IMG/VR virus record: IMGVR_UViG_3300030102_002398
Coordinates: 1 to 25,796 of that record
DNA: 25,796 bases
Direction: 5' to 3' (one strand)
Source: a virus
Shown here: piece by piece, positions 9,673 through 16,886 of the stretch
Position numbering within the stretch: the first letter of the stretch is position 1
How the letters are laid out: the number at the start of each line of letters is the position of its first letter
Translations under genes and position numbers: made by a program
The notes under the pieces: model-generated
The model's database searches: none
Told to the model about the DNA's origin: nothing
What the model saw: the letters and a program-made list of their open reading frames with translations, nothing else

Positions 9673-10293
9673 TTAGAAGAAACTCACTCCACTTGTTAAA
9701 GGTGTCGGGATTTGAATGCCTTGACTGGTTGGAGCAGGTGTTGGACCTCCACCACCCATGGGGTTAGGTGCTCTCATAGCAGCAAGACCTGACAATCCTC
9801 CTGCAACAGAACCAAGGATTGCAAGACCAGGATTAGTGTATGCAGGGGGACGAACCATAGCGGACGCATTAACATCAGCTTCATATTGCTGACGTGATAC
9901 CCGATTCATCTCTGCTTGCCTACTTGCCGAAAGATCTGTCATCTGTTCTGACAGTCGTGCAGAGTCACGACCCCAGGCTCCGAATGTCTCTACTGCAGCT
10001 AACCGCCGGAAACTCTTACCAGTTCGACCTTCTGCTGCTGCATAAGTGCCTCTTGCTTTTGTGAGCTTAATAAGCATGGCTTCTCTTTTGTAGAGTGCCT
10101 GCTTAATTTCTTGATTTAGTCTTGATTGAACAGTTGTGTAGGAATCACGAGCTGCATCACGGTTGATATAAGCCTGACGCCAAGCTCTCTTTGCGTCAAG
10201 TTTTGCTTGTTGATACGCCTGCTCATTTTGCTGTTGTGCCTGCAACCCTGCAACAATTCCGTTTAGGGCAAGGCCAGCTAGTGCAAAGAACAT
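9673..10293 (-). CDS. 14: Internal virion protein, gp14-like
   Basis: This 206-residue protein is in the gp14 position (T7 gp14 is 196 aa). It has an N-terminal hydrophobic helix (FALAGLALNGIVAGL) followed by a long, charged, Gln-rich coiled-coil segment (about residues 20-145) and a Gly/Pro-rich tail with a second hydrophobic patch (LAILGSVAGGLSGLAA). That is the usual layout of the T7 gp14 ejection protein, which forms the outer-membrane part of the ejection channel. The start overlaps the preceding gp13-like gene by 16 bases, suggesting coupled translation. Confidence 0.85.
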   Translation of the reverse strand: MFFALAGLALNGIVAGLQAQQQNEQAYQQAKLDAKRAWRQAYINRDAARDSYTTVQSRLNQEIKQALYKREAMLIKLTKARGTYAAAEGRTGKSFRRLAAVETFGAWGRDSARLSEQMTDLSASRQAEMNRVSRQQYEADVNASAMVRPPAYTNPGLAILGSVAGGLSGLAAMRAPNPMGGGGPTPAPTSQGIQIPTPLTSGVSFF

Positions 10294-10757
10294 AGTTTTA
10301 CAAACTCTACGAAGTAAATGTTGTTAGGACCATAGGGGACAAGTCTTAAGAACTTAAACCCTAATTTTTTTAATAGTTTTAAATGCAACGTATTGCGTAT
10401 ATCTGCTTTGTTGTAAAGCAAACGATGCGGTAATGAATTAATCCATTTACGTGCTTCTTTACAGAATAGTATGGGGTAACGTCTTACTGCATCTGTGCAG
10501 TGCATCCATACGCAACCATCATCAGACACTCCAGCCATCCCTGCACACGTACCGTCTGGCACGTAAAAGATTACAGAGTTACTGAAATAGACACTGTTGA
10601 CCATAGACAGAACAGGATTAAGACCTGTTCCATCTACGATCTCAGTGCGGTCTGATGGTAGTAGTGTATCTACAACCTTAACAACATCATCAATAGAAGC
10701 TTGTTTAATAAGGTTGACGTTTGTAGAAGTTAGTGGTGTATCTACCTTCCCAGTCAT
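10278..10757 (-). CDS. 13: gp13-like internal/assembly protein with GNAT-like look
   Basis: This 159-residue protein lies between tail tube B and gp14, the position of T7 gp13. The C-terminal half (CTDAVRRYPILFCKEA, then KKLGFKFLRL) resembles the acetyltransferase-like fold reported for some gp13-family members; catalytic activity is not implied. I chose the ATG at 10757. The frame stays open to a TTG at 10793, but the ATG gives a shorter overlap (53 bases) with the gp12 gene. Position and size are convincing; sequence similarity to T7 gp13 is weak by eye. Confidence 0.7.
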   Translation of the reverse strand: MTGKVDTPLTSTNVNLIKQASIDDVVKVVDTLLPSDRTEIVDGTGLNPVLSMVNSVYFSNSVIFYVPDGTCAGMAGVSDDGCVWMHCTDAVRRYPILFCKEARKWINSLPHRLLYNKADIRNTLHLKLLKKLGFKFLRLVPYGPNNIYFVEFVKLCSLH

Positions 10758-13700
10758 AACTCGAAAGTGTTGTTGGATAGGGTGTGTCTCCAAATAAAGT
10801 CAACTCAAAATCAGTGTTTCTTTGGTGAATATGAATAGTGTGTTGTAAATCGATAGCAACTGGCAATGTATCAGCGTTGTAATAAGGTGGGAAGATAGTA
10901 GATGCAGTGTTATTGTTGGTTTCTTTACCCAACACGGCTAATCGATATTCTAGTTGACCTCCAAAACCAGCTTGTACTTTGATCCTATGAATAATCAAAT
11001 TAGCTGATGTGTCAGTAACAAACGAGTCTCCAGATCTACCAGTAACGTAGGGGCTAGGTAAAGTTACTTCCATCCTGTAACTCTTACCTACAAAGATCAA
11101 AGCATCTCGCAAGTCACCTTGCAAAACAACTGTAGAAATTTGGTTACCAGACGAGTTAGTAGACGATTGTTCAAACAGTTTGACTTTAGGTTGTAGGTCA
11201 ATAATATTGTTATTGGAGTCTAATTTGAAATCAGTAAAAGCCAAAACTGTATCGAAGCCCAAGTATGGAGCTTGTACTGTTGTTTGGTCTGTTGTTGAAT
11301 TATAAGTTTTACGGGTTCCCTGAATGAATCTGTCTAAATGGACATCAGAGTTTTTGTTTCTGTAAGGTGTTGTGTCAACAAACACTTCACCAGAACCAGC
11401 TCCAAAAGGTATGTATGTAGCTGACCTTACAACACCCTGATTAGAGTGTTGCTGTAAGGCAATTCTCGATAGATACAACCTATCATAACCTTGTTCTTGT
11501 GTAACAACATACAGACAACCTTTATCAAAATACTGGTATTGTATTTCTTGATCAGACTCCCATTTAAACCATCCCTCTATAACACGCCGTTCACCTTGCT
11601 GTAGATACCTATAAATAAACAGTTCTTTTTTGTTTTTAGTTGTAAGACTAAATACTGATAGGTTTGGATCTACATCATAGAGATCAATATTATCAGGAAT
11701 TAGGTCACTGACTGGAAGACTTGTTTCTGCAGCTTTGGGTGTGGTGTCACTGCTGACATCAAAGATCTCAAAATGTCTTGTGTTATTAGAAGTAGTGTTT
11801 ACAAATCCAATAGCGATGCCAGTATTAACAGGTGCTACATTTTCAGATGTATCAAAGGTAGAAAGCCTATTAACCTTTGCAGTTTTAGGAGAAAGAATAT
11901 CTGAAGAAGTAGACAAAAGGAACTGTTCATTCTGACCAAAAACTACAAGTCCTGTAGATTGCGGTACAACATACCTCAAAGTTTGGGGTTTAGTTGACGT
12001 GCAATCAACGTCAATTGGATCGTCATCAGATGAAGTAAGAGCTGTTTTATTCCAGAAATTAAAGAAATCGTCAGCCCTACTCATGACAATAGAATCACCA
12101 GCAAGGAAACCTAACCTATTTCTGTAAACAAAAACACCATTAATTAACTTGCCGATAAAAGAAGGTATAGGATTTGTGTCGTTATCACCAACAATCCTTT
12201 CTTCATAAGTAGCAGGTTCGAACGTGAAATGCCCATTAGCGTCCCTTGTTAAAAGGTGTGGCATTGTTTCAGGATCAAACTTGTACTTAATTCCAGGTGC
12301 AACAGTTTCTTCCCAACTACCTGCACCGTAACCTAAGACTGTGCTAGAGGCTACAAATTTTACATAGTAGTCATCAGCATCTGTGTCATCTGAGTTAGTG
12401 ATCTTTACCCGGTAACCGTCTACACATTGAATAGGTAGTTTTGATGAATTTGTGAGTTCGTGTGTAAATCCGTAAATACCATCTTGGTGTGCAGAACCAC
12501 GTGTCTCAATGTCGAACGGACCACTGTAGTTACCGCCAGAACCTCTGACTAGGTGGATTCCATTGCCAACTACAGTAGCAACAATTTCATGTGCAAGTTC
12601 ACCACCACTACCGTTTGTGTTGGTGCCAGGAGCTACACCTGAACCATTGTTGATAATATTAGCTAGATCTGTGACAATAGTTGCTGCGCTGGGGTTTGTG
12701 GAACTAGCTGTTACAGTATAGTCAAAACCAACAACAGTGTTAGACGTATTCCTCCAAACCAATTGCACAGTATAAGTTGACCCAGCCTGTACAATACTAA
12801 TAACTATAAACGCTTCGTTGATGTTACCTGCAGTTAGGGTTGACGACATTTGTGGAATAATACTTTTATTAACAACAAATGTTTTGTCAATAACGTTTAG
12901 CACCGCAATCTGAGATGGGTCTGTAATGTTGTCTAAGTAACTACCAGAAGGGCAAAGGCTATTGTTATTTGTAATAGCTGTCTCAAGGTTTGTCCGTGCT
13001 GTAGCAAGTGTGCTATCTGCTGTGTTAAGAGCTGTATCAGCAGCATTCATTGCAGATAAAGCTGTAGCTAGTTGCGTTGCATTGTGTGTTGCAGCAATGG
13101 TTTGGTCAACTTCAAAGATCCTTTCCCCATTCCGTGTCAACAATGGGTGTTCATCAGTACGTTCGTTACCTTGTGCGTAACCTGTAGGCAAAGTGGTACT
13201 TGCACTGATAACACTACCATTTAGTGTGACAGTATAAACACCAGACGTGTTAAGGACAATTCCTGAATTGACTCTTTGAACAATTTCCCCTTGGTTGTTA
13301 TAAGTTTCCTTCAGTTCGAATTTAGATTCGACTGTAGGATTTTGACCGTCTAATGCCTGTTTATATTCATACTGCTTTTGATTCAAAGTTGTTAGTTTTG
13401 ATTGTCTGTCTTGCAGTGCAGTATTATAAGTATCGGCAGTAGAGTCGTAGCTAGTGGTATAAGTTGTGCTAGAGGTTTTGTGCAGAACACCTTTTTGCTC
13501 AAGCAATGGTGGTGTGTCGAAAACAGTTTCTACAACACGGGGGACAGGGTGTTTGTAAACCTTGAACTGTTCTGACGCAATGTCATATTGTACAAGGTAT
13601 TTTTCAGTTTCATCCCGTACAATATTTGTCCAAAAAGACTTGTCAGGATCAGTACCCGGTTTGACTAATTCCCCAAAGAATTCAGCACCTGGACGTTTTA

Positions 13701-13827
13701 CAAGACCGTTGACAAAATCAGGATAAGCATTCAGCGCATTTACTACCTGTCCTGGAATTTTTTTATGATCTGGCTGTTGTGAAATACCAAGTAGAAGCGA
13801 TGGTACACGCTGGCTTACTGTTGTCAT
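10705..13827 (-). CDS. 12: Tail tubular protein B (nozzle), gp12-like
   Basis: This 1040-residue protein has the family signature at the N-terminus (SLLLGISQQPDHKKIPGQV, then NAYPDFVNGLVKRPGAEF), which is diagnostic for the nozzle protein of T7-like tails. T7 gp12 is 794 aa, so this one is about 250 residues longer. Extra material includes helical, coiled-coil-like segments at about residues 138-175 (QDRQSKLTTLNQKQYEYKQAL) and 245-290 (an Ala/Thr/Asn-rich helix). The C-terminal part has the usual NRLGFLAGDSIVMSRADDFFNFW nozzle region, abbreviated here to its key residues RLGFL and DDFFNFW. It starts in an ATGA overlap with gp11 and overlaps gp13 at its end. It forms the tail end through which DNA leaves and where fibres dock. 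Confidence 0.93.
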   Translation of the reverse strand: MTTVSQRVPSLLLGISQQPDHKKIPGQVVNALNAYPDFVNGLVKRPGAEFFGELVKPGTDPDKSFWTNIVRDETEKYLVQYDIASEQFKVYKHPVPRVVETVFDTPPLLEQKGVLHKTSSTTYTTSYDSTADTYNTALQDRQSKLTTLNQKQYEYKQALDGQNPTVESKFELKETYNNQGEIVQRVNSGIVLNTSGVYTVTLNGSVISASTTLPTGYAQGNERTDEHPLLTRNGERIFEVDQTIAATHNATQLATALSAMNAADTALNTADSTLATARTNLETAITNNNSLCPSGSYLDNITDPSQIAVLNVIDKTFVVNKSIIPQMSSTLTAGNINEAFIVISIVQAGSTYTVQLVWRNTSNTVVGFDYTVTASSTNPSAATIVTDLANIINNGSGVAPGTNTNGSGGELAHEIVATVVGNGIHLVRGSGGNYSGPFDIETRGSAHQDGIYGFTHELTNSSKLPIQCVDGYRVKITNSDDTDADDYYVKFVASSTVLGYGAGSWEETVAPGIKYKFDPETMPHLLTRDANGHFTFEPATYEERIVGDNDTNPIPSFIGKLINGVFVYRNRLGFLAGDSIVMSRADDFFNFWNKTALTSSDDDPIDVDCTSTKPQTLRYVVPQSTGLVVFGQNEQFLLSTSSDILSPKTAKVNRLSTFDTSENVAPVNTGIAIGFVNTTSNNTRHFEIFDVSSDTTPKAAETSLPVSDLIPDNIDLYDVDPNLSVFSLTTKNKKELFIYRYLQQGERRVIEGWFKWESDQEIQYQYFDKGCLYVVTQEQGYDRLYLSRIALQQHSNQGVVRSATYIPFGAGSGEVFVDTTPYRNKNSDVHLDRFIQGTRKTYNSTTDQTTVQAPYLGFDTVLAFTDFKLDSNNNIIDLQPKVKLFEQSSTNSSGNQISTVVLQGDLRDALIFVGKSYRMEVTLPSPYVTGRSGDSFVTDTSANLIIHRIKVQAGFGGQLEYRLAVLGKETNNNTASTIFPPYYNADTLPVAIDLQHTIHIHQRNTDFELTLFGDTPYPTTLSSYDWEGRYTTNFYKRQPY

Positions 13828-14435
13828 CTAATCAATGCAGTGAACGGTTGATAGCTATTGTAATAATCTTGTCCATCTTTGAATCCAAACATGGTGTAAT
13901 CACCTTGCTGTGATTCGTACTCCAACGCTCCTGACTTAGCATTAGTTTCTTGCTCTTCTAGAAGTTTGTTGAGAGTAGCGTCACCTACCATTTTAATACA
14001 ACATACACGTGCAGCACGAGCTGTGATGTAGTATTGAATTGCTGGAGGGACATCAGCATATTCAAACAACCAAGTTACGTCAGCAGAGACATCACTTTCA
14101 AATGTAAATTTATGGTTGTATCGATCGTAAAGCTTGCCGTTACGACGGATAAGATCCATGTCGCTGTGATGGTCATCACGGTTGGCGTCCAAAGCTAGGG
14201 CATTAGTTGGATATGCAATTTCCTTTGTCGTTGCGTCAGGTTTCAATGTGTAGTGACGTTCTGTATTAAACGTCCAACCTTGTGCTTGTACAATTTTGTT
14301 TTGTTCCCTCAGTGTTGTCAAGACAACTGACACTTCAGGATTTTGAAGATCCAGTGTGGTGACAGCAGCCTGTCCCACAGAGGTAAGTATTTCATTAACA
14401 GCATCCAGTTCGGTGGACGCAGCGTAGACAGGCAT
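13824..14435 (-). CDS. 11: Tail tubular protein A (gatekeeper/adaptor), gp11-like
   Basis: This 203-residue protein is close to T7 gp11 (196 aa). It opens with ASTELDAVNEILTSVGQAAV and continues with a WTFNTERHYTL segment, both typical of the gp11 family, which forms the ring between portal and nozzle. It begins just behind the capsid terminator and shares ATGA with the gp12 start. No strong ribosome-binding site is visible: the leader is the U-rich tail of the terminator followed by TTGTTGTT. Confidence 0.93.
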   Translation of the reverse strand: MPVYAASTELDAVNEILTSVGQAAVTTLDLQNPEVSVVLTTLREQNKIVQAQGWTFNTERHYTLKPDATTKEIAYPTNALALDANRDDHHSDMDLIRRNGKLYDRYNHKFTFESDVSADVTWLFEYADVPPAIQYYITARAARVCCIKMVGDATLNKLLEEQETNAKSGALEYESQQGDYTMFGFKDGQDYYNSYQPFTALIR

Positions 14436-14445
14436 AACAACAAAT

Positions 14446-14473
14446 AAAAAAAAAGGGACCCCGAAGGATCCCT
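14446..14473 (-). terminator. UUCG-loop intrinsic terminator behind the capsid gene
   Basis: On the minus strand an 8-bp stem (AGGGATCC with GGGTCCCT, one G-U pair) closes a UUCG tetraloop and is followed by nine T residues. It sits 18 bases past the capsid stop, the same place as the T7 late terminator T-phi, and would leave capsid mRNA in excess over tail mRNA. Confidence 0.92.
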
Positions 14474-14490
14474 GTGTACAAAAATACGAA

Positions 14491-15639
14491 TCAGAATGCA
14501 GCAGGCTTGGTAGCGGTTCCAGCGAACAGCTCCACGCAGGCAGCGGGATTCAGGTAGTCTGCGCCCATGGCGAGACGACCCAGCATCACGTCACCCTGGT
14601 AAACCACGGAGACATCTCCACTGGTCACTTGGACCTGAGGACCGATGCTTTCGACGCAACCAGCACCTTCGCGTTGGAAGATGAGGCCGCAGGAGTTAGC
14701 GAAGTTAGAAGCTTGGCCGTACTCGTTTTCGATACCAGTAACAGAGTTACGGGCATCTTCCAGACCTTCACCAACGAACGAACCAGTGTTACCGGGATCG
14801 GTCACACCAGGGTTGGTTGCAGAACCAGTACCGAACTTCGTACCATAGTTGGAGAAGAACGGGATGTTCATGGACTTGTAGATACGGATACCTGCAATCT
14901 CCATGATGCCTTGACCGGACTGCAGGGCATCACCCTGGGTGTCGCGGTTGACAAGGTAAGCGCCAGATCCGGTGCCACCGATGGCTTGGATCAGCTCGTA
15001 GTACTGACGGGGGTTGAGGACGGCAACGCGGCCCTCGGAGCTAACACCCTTCTCATCGAGGCTTGCAGCAGCGTCGTAGAAGGCTGCAACAAGGTTGTTA
15101 GCATTGTAAGCGTCAGATGCGTTAGTAGTAGAACCAACACGGATTTGAGTTCCGCCTGGCTCAACGAAGCCAGTCTTGCTGATCGGGGATGCTTGACGTG
15201 CACCACGGGTCAGGGCGCGGAAGATCAGACGGTCATACTTCTGAGCCAGAGCATAGCCGATCTTACGGCTAATCTCAGAACGCAGATCGTAGTGTGACAA
15301 AACTTCATCAAGTTCGTACACGAATGCAGAGCTGATGAGGAGCTGGTCGACCGTGATGGTCTTCTCAGCCACCGGAGGCGCACCGTCGGTGTTACCGAGG
15401 ATAGCGTTACCAGGGGTGTGGTATTCTGCCTTGGTGTGGCCGGTGTAGATGAACTGAAGAGACTTGCCGTTCTTCAGCGTGCGCTTCATAACGAGATCAC
15501 GGGCGATCGCATTATACTCGAAGCCTTTGAACATTTCGCCACTGAACAACTTAAGGTACAGGGCACGGGCGTTACCCGTAGAGTTAATCTGACCAGGCCG
15601 TGTAAGGCTCGTGGTCAGCGTAGAAGTCTGTTGTGCCAT
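14491..15639 (-). CDS. 10: Major capsid protein, gp10A-like
   Basis: This 382-residue protein is somewhat longer than T7 gp10A (345 aa). It has the HK97-fold capsid features of this phage family: a flexible N-terminal arm; NARALYLKLFSGEMFKGFE; KSLQFIYTGHTKAEYHTPG (extended-loop region); DQLLISSAFVYELDEVLSHYD; then an A-domain with VAVLNPRQYYELIQ and IAGIRIYKS. I do not see a gp10B-type frameshift extension after the stop; the terminator follows at once. No Shine-Dalgarno site precedes the ATG at 15639, only TCTTTTTTATA, so initiation probably depends on an unstructured or S1-bound leader, and on the hairpins just upstream. Confidence 0.96.
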   Translation of the reverse strand: MAQQTSTLTTSLTRPGQINSTGNARALYLKLFSGEMFKGFEYNAIARDLVMKRTLKNGKSLQFIYTGHTKAEYHTPGNAILGNTDGAPPVAEKTITVDQLLISSAFVYELDEVLSHYDLRSEISRKIGYALAQKYDRLIFRALTRGARQASPISKTGFVEPGGTQIRVGSTTNASDAYNANNLVAAFYDAAASLDEKGVSSEGRVAVLNPRQYYELIQAIGGTGSGAYLVNRDTQGDALQSGQGIMEIAGIRIYKSMNIPFFSNYGTKFGTGSATNPGVTDPGNTGSFVGEGLEDARNSVTGIENEYGQASNFANSCGLIFQREGAGCVESIGPQVQVTSGDVSVVYQGDVMLGRLAMGADYLNPAACVELFAGTATKPAAF

Positions 15640-15642
15640 TAT

Positions 15643-15682
15643 AAAAAAGAGAGTAATGCTTTAACTCTCTGAACGTTCAGAG
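15643..15682 (-). promoter_or_regulatory. Mutually exclusive hairpins directly upstream of the capsid gene
   Basis: Hairpin A is a perfect 16-base palindrome, CTCTGAACGTTCAGAG (15682-15667). Hairpin B is AGAGAGT (15670-15664), a 9-base loop and ACTCTCT (15654-15648), followed by a T run (15648-15643). The two structures share bases 15667-15670, so they cannot both be complete, which is the layout of an attenuator. B looks like a weak intrinsic terminator lying only 4 bases from the capsid ATG. Alternatives are an RNase III/RNase E processing site or an mRNA-stabilising 5' hairpin. Confidence 0.6.
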
Positions 15683-15686
15683 TTAT

Positions 15687-15818
15687 TCAATTGTAATATT
15701 TGTGGTCTATCCCACCGTCTAGACGGCTGATGGGTATCCGCGTACGGGCCAAAAGCCAAAGCAGGGCAGGTCCTACTCCGAGGTGCCTACCCCACAGGCG
15801 TGGACGCTTTCCGGTCAT
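15687..15818 (-). CDS. Candidate 43-aa protein in the capsid leader
   Basis: A 44-codon frame starts at the ATG at 15818, preceded by AAGGAG three bases away, one of the strongest ribosome-binding sequences in the window. The product starts MTGKRPRLWGRHLGVG, continues with a hydrophobic PALLWLLA stretch and ends with SRLDGGIDHKYYN: basic, possibly one short membrane-associated helix. I do not recognise a family. The RLDG part is encoded by an inverted repeat (CCGTCTAGACGG), so selection for RNA structure could also explain the sequence. It fills most of the otherwise gene-free stretch before the capsid gene. Real gene or structured leader cannot be settled from one sequence. Confidence 0.45.
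   Translation of the reverse strand: MTGKRPRLWGRHLGVGPALLWLLARTRIPISRLDGGIDHKYYN
15711..15734 (-). repeat. Inverted repeat in the capsid leader
   Basis: A 12-base perfect palindrome, CCGTCTAGACGG, is flanked by CCCA on one side and TGGG on the other, with a 4-base bulge (TCAG). It could form a stable bulged hairpin in the capsid leader RNA. It lies inside the candidate 43-aa frame. Confidence 0.5.
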
Positions 15819-15878
15819 CCACTCCTTAAACCGTTCCTTCGGGCTTTACAATTGTGGAAAGCTCGAAAAATTTTTTAT

Positions 15879-15992
15879 TCAGTTTTTTACGTCTCGCTTA
15901 ACAATGTAAGCGACACCGCGATACTTCAAGACAACTTCTTTTTTTTGTGCTTGCTGTTCGCGGACACGTTGACGCACTTCGATTTGAGACAT
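15879..15992 (-). CDS. 37-aa YRG peptide behind the riboswitch
   Basis: The ATG at 15992 opens a 37-residue frame, MSQIEVRQRVREQQAQ, a KKE linker, then LKYRGVAYIVKRD. The YRGVAY core resembles the YRG motif of short cyanobacterial and cyanophage proteins (DUF4278-type), a similarity I infer by eye. It starts about 12 bases after the T run that ends a glutamine-II/downstream-peptide type RNA, and that RNA class is defined by being followed by short peptide genes. Cellular function is unknown; a small regulator of a nitrogen-related enzyme is conceivable by analogy with glutamine-synthetase inactivating factors, but nothing in the sequence proves it. No clear ribosome-binding site lies between the T run and the ATG. 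Confidence 0.65.
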   Translation of the reverse strand: MSQIEVRQRVREQQAQKKEVVLKYRGVAYIVKRDVKN

Positions 15993-16004
15993 GATTAAAT
16001 TCAG

Positions 16005-16066
16005 AAAAAACCTACCCCCCGTTCCATGAGTAGGTTGCCTGCGTCCCTATAAGGGATGAACGTACG
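16005..16066 (-). ncRNA. Glutamine-II / downstream-peptide riboswitch candidate
   Basis: Read on the minus strand, the core is CGTTCA, a TCCC-TTATA-GGGA hairpin (16056-16044), CGCAGGCA, the stem arm AACCTAC (16036-16030), a loop containing GGAACG, and the closing arm GTAGGTT (16015-16009), running into six T residues. CGTTC (16062-16058) pairs with GAACG (16024-16020) to form a pseudoknot. This arrangement matches the downstream-peptide motif, a relative of the glnA RNA; both are known to bind L-glutamine and occur in cyanobacteria and their phages. The closing stem plus T run could also act as a terminator, and the G-rich segment as a masked ribosome-binding site. It is located behind the beta-barrel gene and before a 37-aa peptide gene. 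Confidence 0.75.
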
Positions 16067-16078
16067 GCCTGAGCCTAA

Positions 16079-16423
16079 TCAGAACTCATAAACAAGTCCG
16101 ATTTTAGTGCCGAAATTGTTGTCAGCATCTGAGGTCATAAAAGATACCTCACCATAAGCAGACACACTGTCAGAAAGATCTACCGATCCTCCGACTTTGC
16201 CTGACAGTTCGACTTCAGCATCGCCACCATCAGGGGCTACAATTGCAGGTCCAGCCTGGATGTACCAGTTGTCCTTTTTGTAACCAACGTGGTTGTCGAT
16301 GACAGTGCCGCCGTAATCAGAACCAGAGAAACCTGAGTTGGCTTCTACATTCAAGTAGGGTCCTGCAGCGGCAGGGGCTGCAACAGCAATGAGTGCTGCG
16401 GGGAGGAAAGCAGTGAGCTTCAT
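16079..16423 (-). CDS. Signal-peptide outer-membrane beta-barrel-like protein
   Basis: This 114-residue protein begins with a clear secretion signal (MKLTAFLPAALIAVAAPAAA, likely cleavage after the AAA near residue 20). The mature part alternates polar and hydrophobic residues in short strands (GPYLNVEANSGFSG, then NWYIQAGPAIV, then VELSGKVGGSVDL, then AYGEVSFMT) and ends in GLVYEF; a terminal aromatic is the hallmark of Gram-negative outer-membrane barrels. From memory, similar small proteins occur in cyanobacteria and T4-like cyanophages. It is odd to find an exported protein inside the head-morphogenesis block. It might alter the infected cell's outer membrane, block superinfection or be a minor virion component; the sequence does not decide. 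Confidence 0.75.
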   Translation of the reverse strand: MKLTAFLPAALIAVAAPAAAGPYLNVEANSGFSGSDYGGTVIDNHVGYKKDNWYIQAGPAIVAPDGGDAEVELSGKVGGSVDLSDSVSAYGEVSFMTSDADNNFGTKIGLVYEF

Positions 16424-16432
16424 GTCAGTGTG

Positions 16433-16582
16433 TTAGCGTTTTTTAGCGGTTTTGGCAGCACGTTTGAAGTTAGCTTTAGTCGGTGCACCTTTGGTGCCCG
16501 GCTTGCGCATCTTCTCACCACTGCCTGCGGCGATACGACGCCGCTTAGCATGGATGTTAGCGTAAAGTCCAGGTTTAGCCAT
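16433..16582 (-). CDS. Small basic protein, 49 aa
   Basis: A 49-residue frame begins MAKPGLYANIHAKRRRIAAG and continues with GEKMRKPGTKGAPTKANFKRA, ending in KKR. It is very rich in Lys/Arg and has no hydrophobic helix. Short proteins starting MAKPGLYANI are, from memory, recurrent in marine phage genomes, but no function is known to me. The start lies 3 bases after the preceding 86-aa gene, so the genes are tightly packed. Its charge suggests contact with nucleic acid or the inner capsid surface; that is inference. Confidence 0.75.
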   Translation of the reverse strand: MAKPGLYANIHAKRRRIAAGSGEKMRKPGTKGAPTKANFKRAAKTAKKR

Positions 16583-16585
16583 AAG

Positions 16586-16846
16586 TCAGCATTTCCATTT
16601 GCGAAGTGCAAGAGCCTTCCGTGTAGGACGACCCTTGCTGTCTTTCATTGGTCCTTTGACACCCGACATACGGGCACAGAAAGAACGTTTGCGTGGTCCG
16701 CCCTGGGGCTGAGGTGCCTTGAGGTTAGACCCTGTAGCTCTGTTGTATTTACGACGACCGGCAGCAGTCAAGCCACCAGTCCTAGATTTATGTGTGCCAA
16801 TCTTTAGACTGACTGATCGTGTACTACTTTTTGTAGCCTTTGCCAC
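16586..16846 (-). CDS. Basic conserved phage protein, 86 aa (DUF6321-like)
   Basis: An 86-residue frame starts at a GTG at 16846 and overlaps the preceding 20-codon frame. The core SVSLKIGTHKSRTGGLTAAG, followed by RKYNRATGSNLKAPQPQGGPR and SFCARMSGVKGPMKDSKG, is highly distinctive and, from memory, nearly invariant in many marine and environmental phages. I recall it under a DUF6321-type name but cannot confirm this. The protein is strongly basic, with two Cys residues (SFCAR and the C-terminal C). Its role is unknown. The GTG start gives the MAK-type N-terminus expected of homologues; no other upstream or nearby start would. Confidence 0.8.
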   Translation of the reverse strand: MAKATKSSTRSVSLKIGTHKSRTGGLTAAGRRKYNRATGSNLKAPQPQGGPRKRSFCARMSGVKGPMKDSKGRPTRKALALRKWKC

Positions 16847-16886
16847 CTTTCTTGCCTCCGCAAGAGCCTTTACCTTTATGTGCCAT
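16824..16886 (-). CDS. Possible 20-aa Gly/Lys-rich peptide
   Basis: A 21-codon frame reads MAHKGKGSCGGKKGGKGYKK and stop. Its ATG overlaps the stop of the 56-aa gene as TAATG, and AGGGG lies about 9 bases upstream, both of which suggest coupled translation. Gly and Lys make up most of the residues and there is one Cys. It overlaps the GTG start of the next gene by 23 bases. At this length chance cannot be excluded, but the start context is better than expected for noise. Confidence 0.45.
   Translation of the reverse strand: MAHKGKGSCGGKKGGKGYKK

Noticed and set aside
14629-15297. 222-codon plus-strand frame opposite the capsid gene
   Set aside because: It is the mirror of a strongly supported capsid gene, has no recognisable motifs, and no other plus-strand gene exists in the window.
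15835-15878. Hairpin plus A/T run (GCTTT...AAAGC next to AAAAATTTTTT) as a plus-strand terminator
   Set aside because: Stem is short with mismatches and there is no plus-strand transcript to end; probably incidental.
15640-16080. Phage RNA polymerase promoter of the Syn5 type (GGGCACCC-like core) or tRNA gene
   Set aside because: No match to the Syn5-type promoter core was found by eye, and no cloverleaf with a CCA-like acceptor could be drawn; the stretch is better explained by the riboswitch, two small frames and hairpins.
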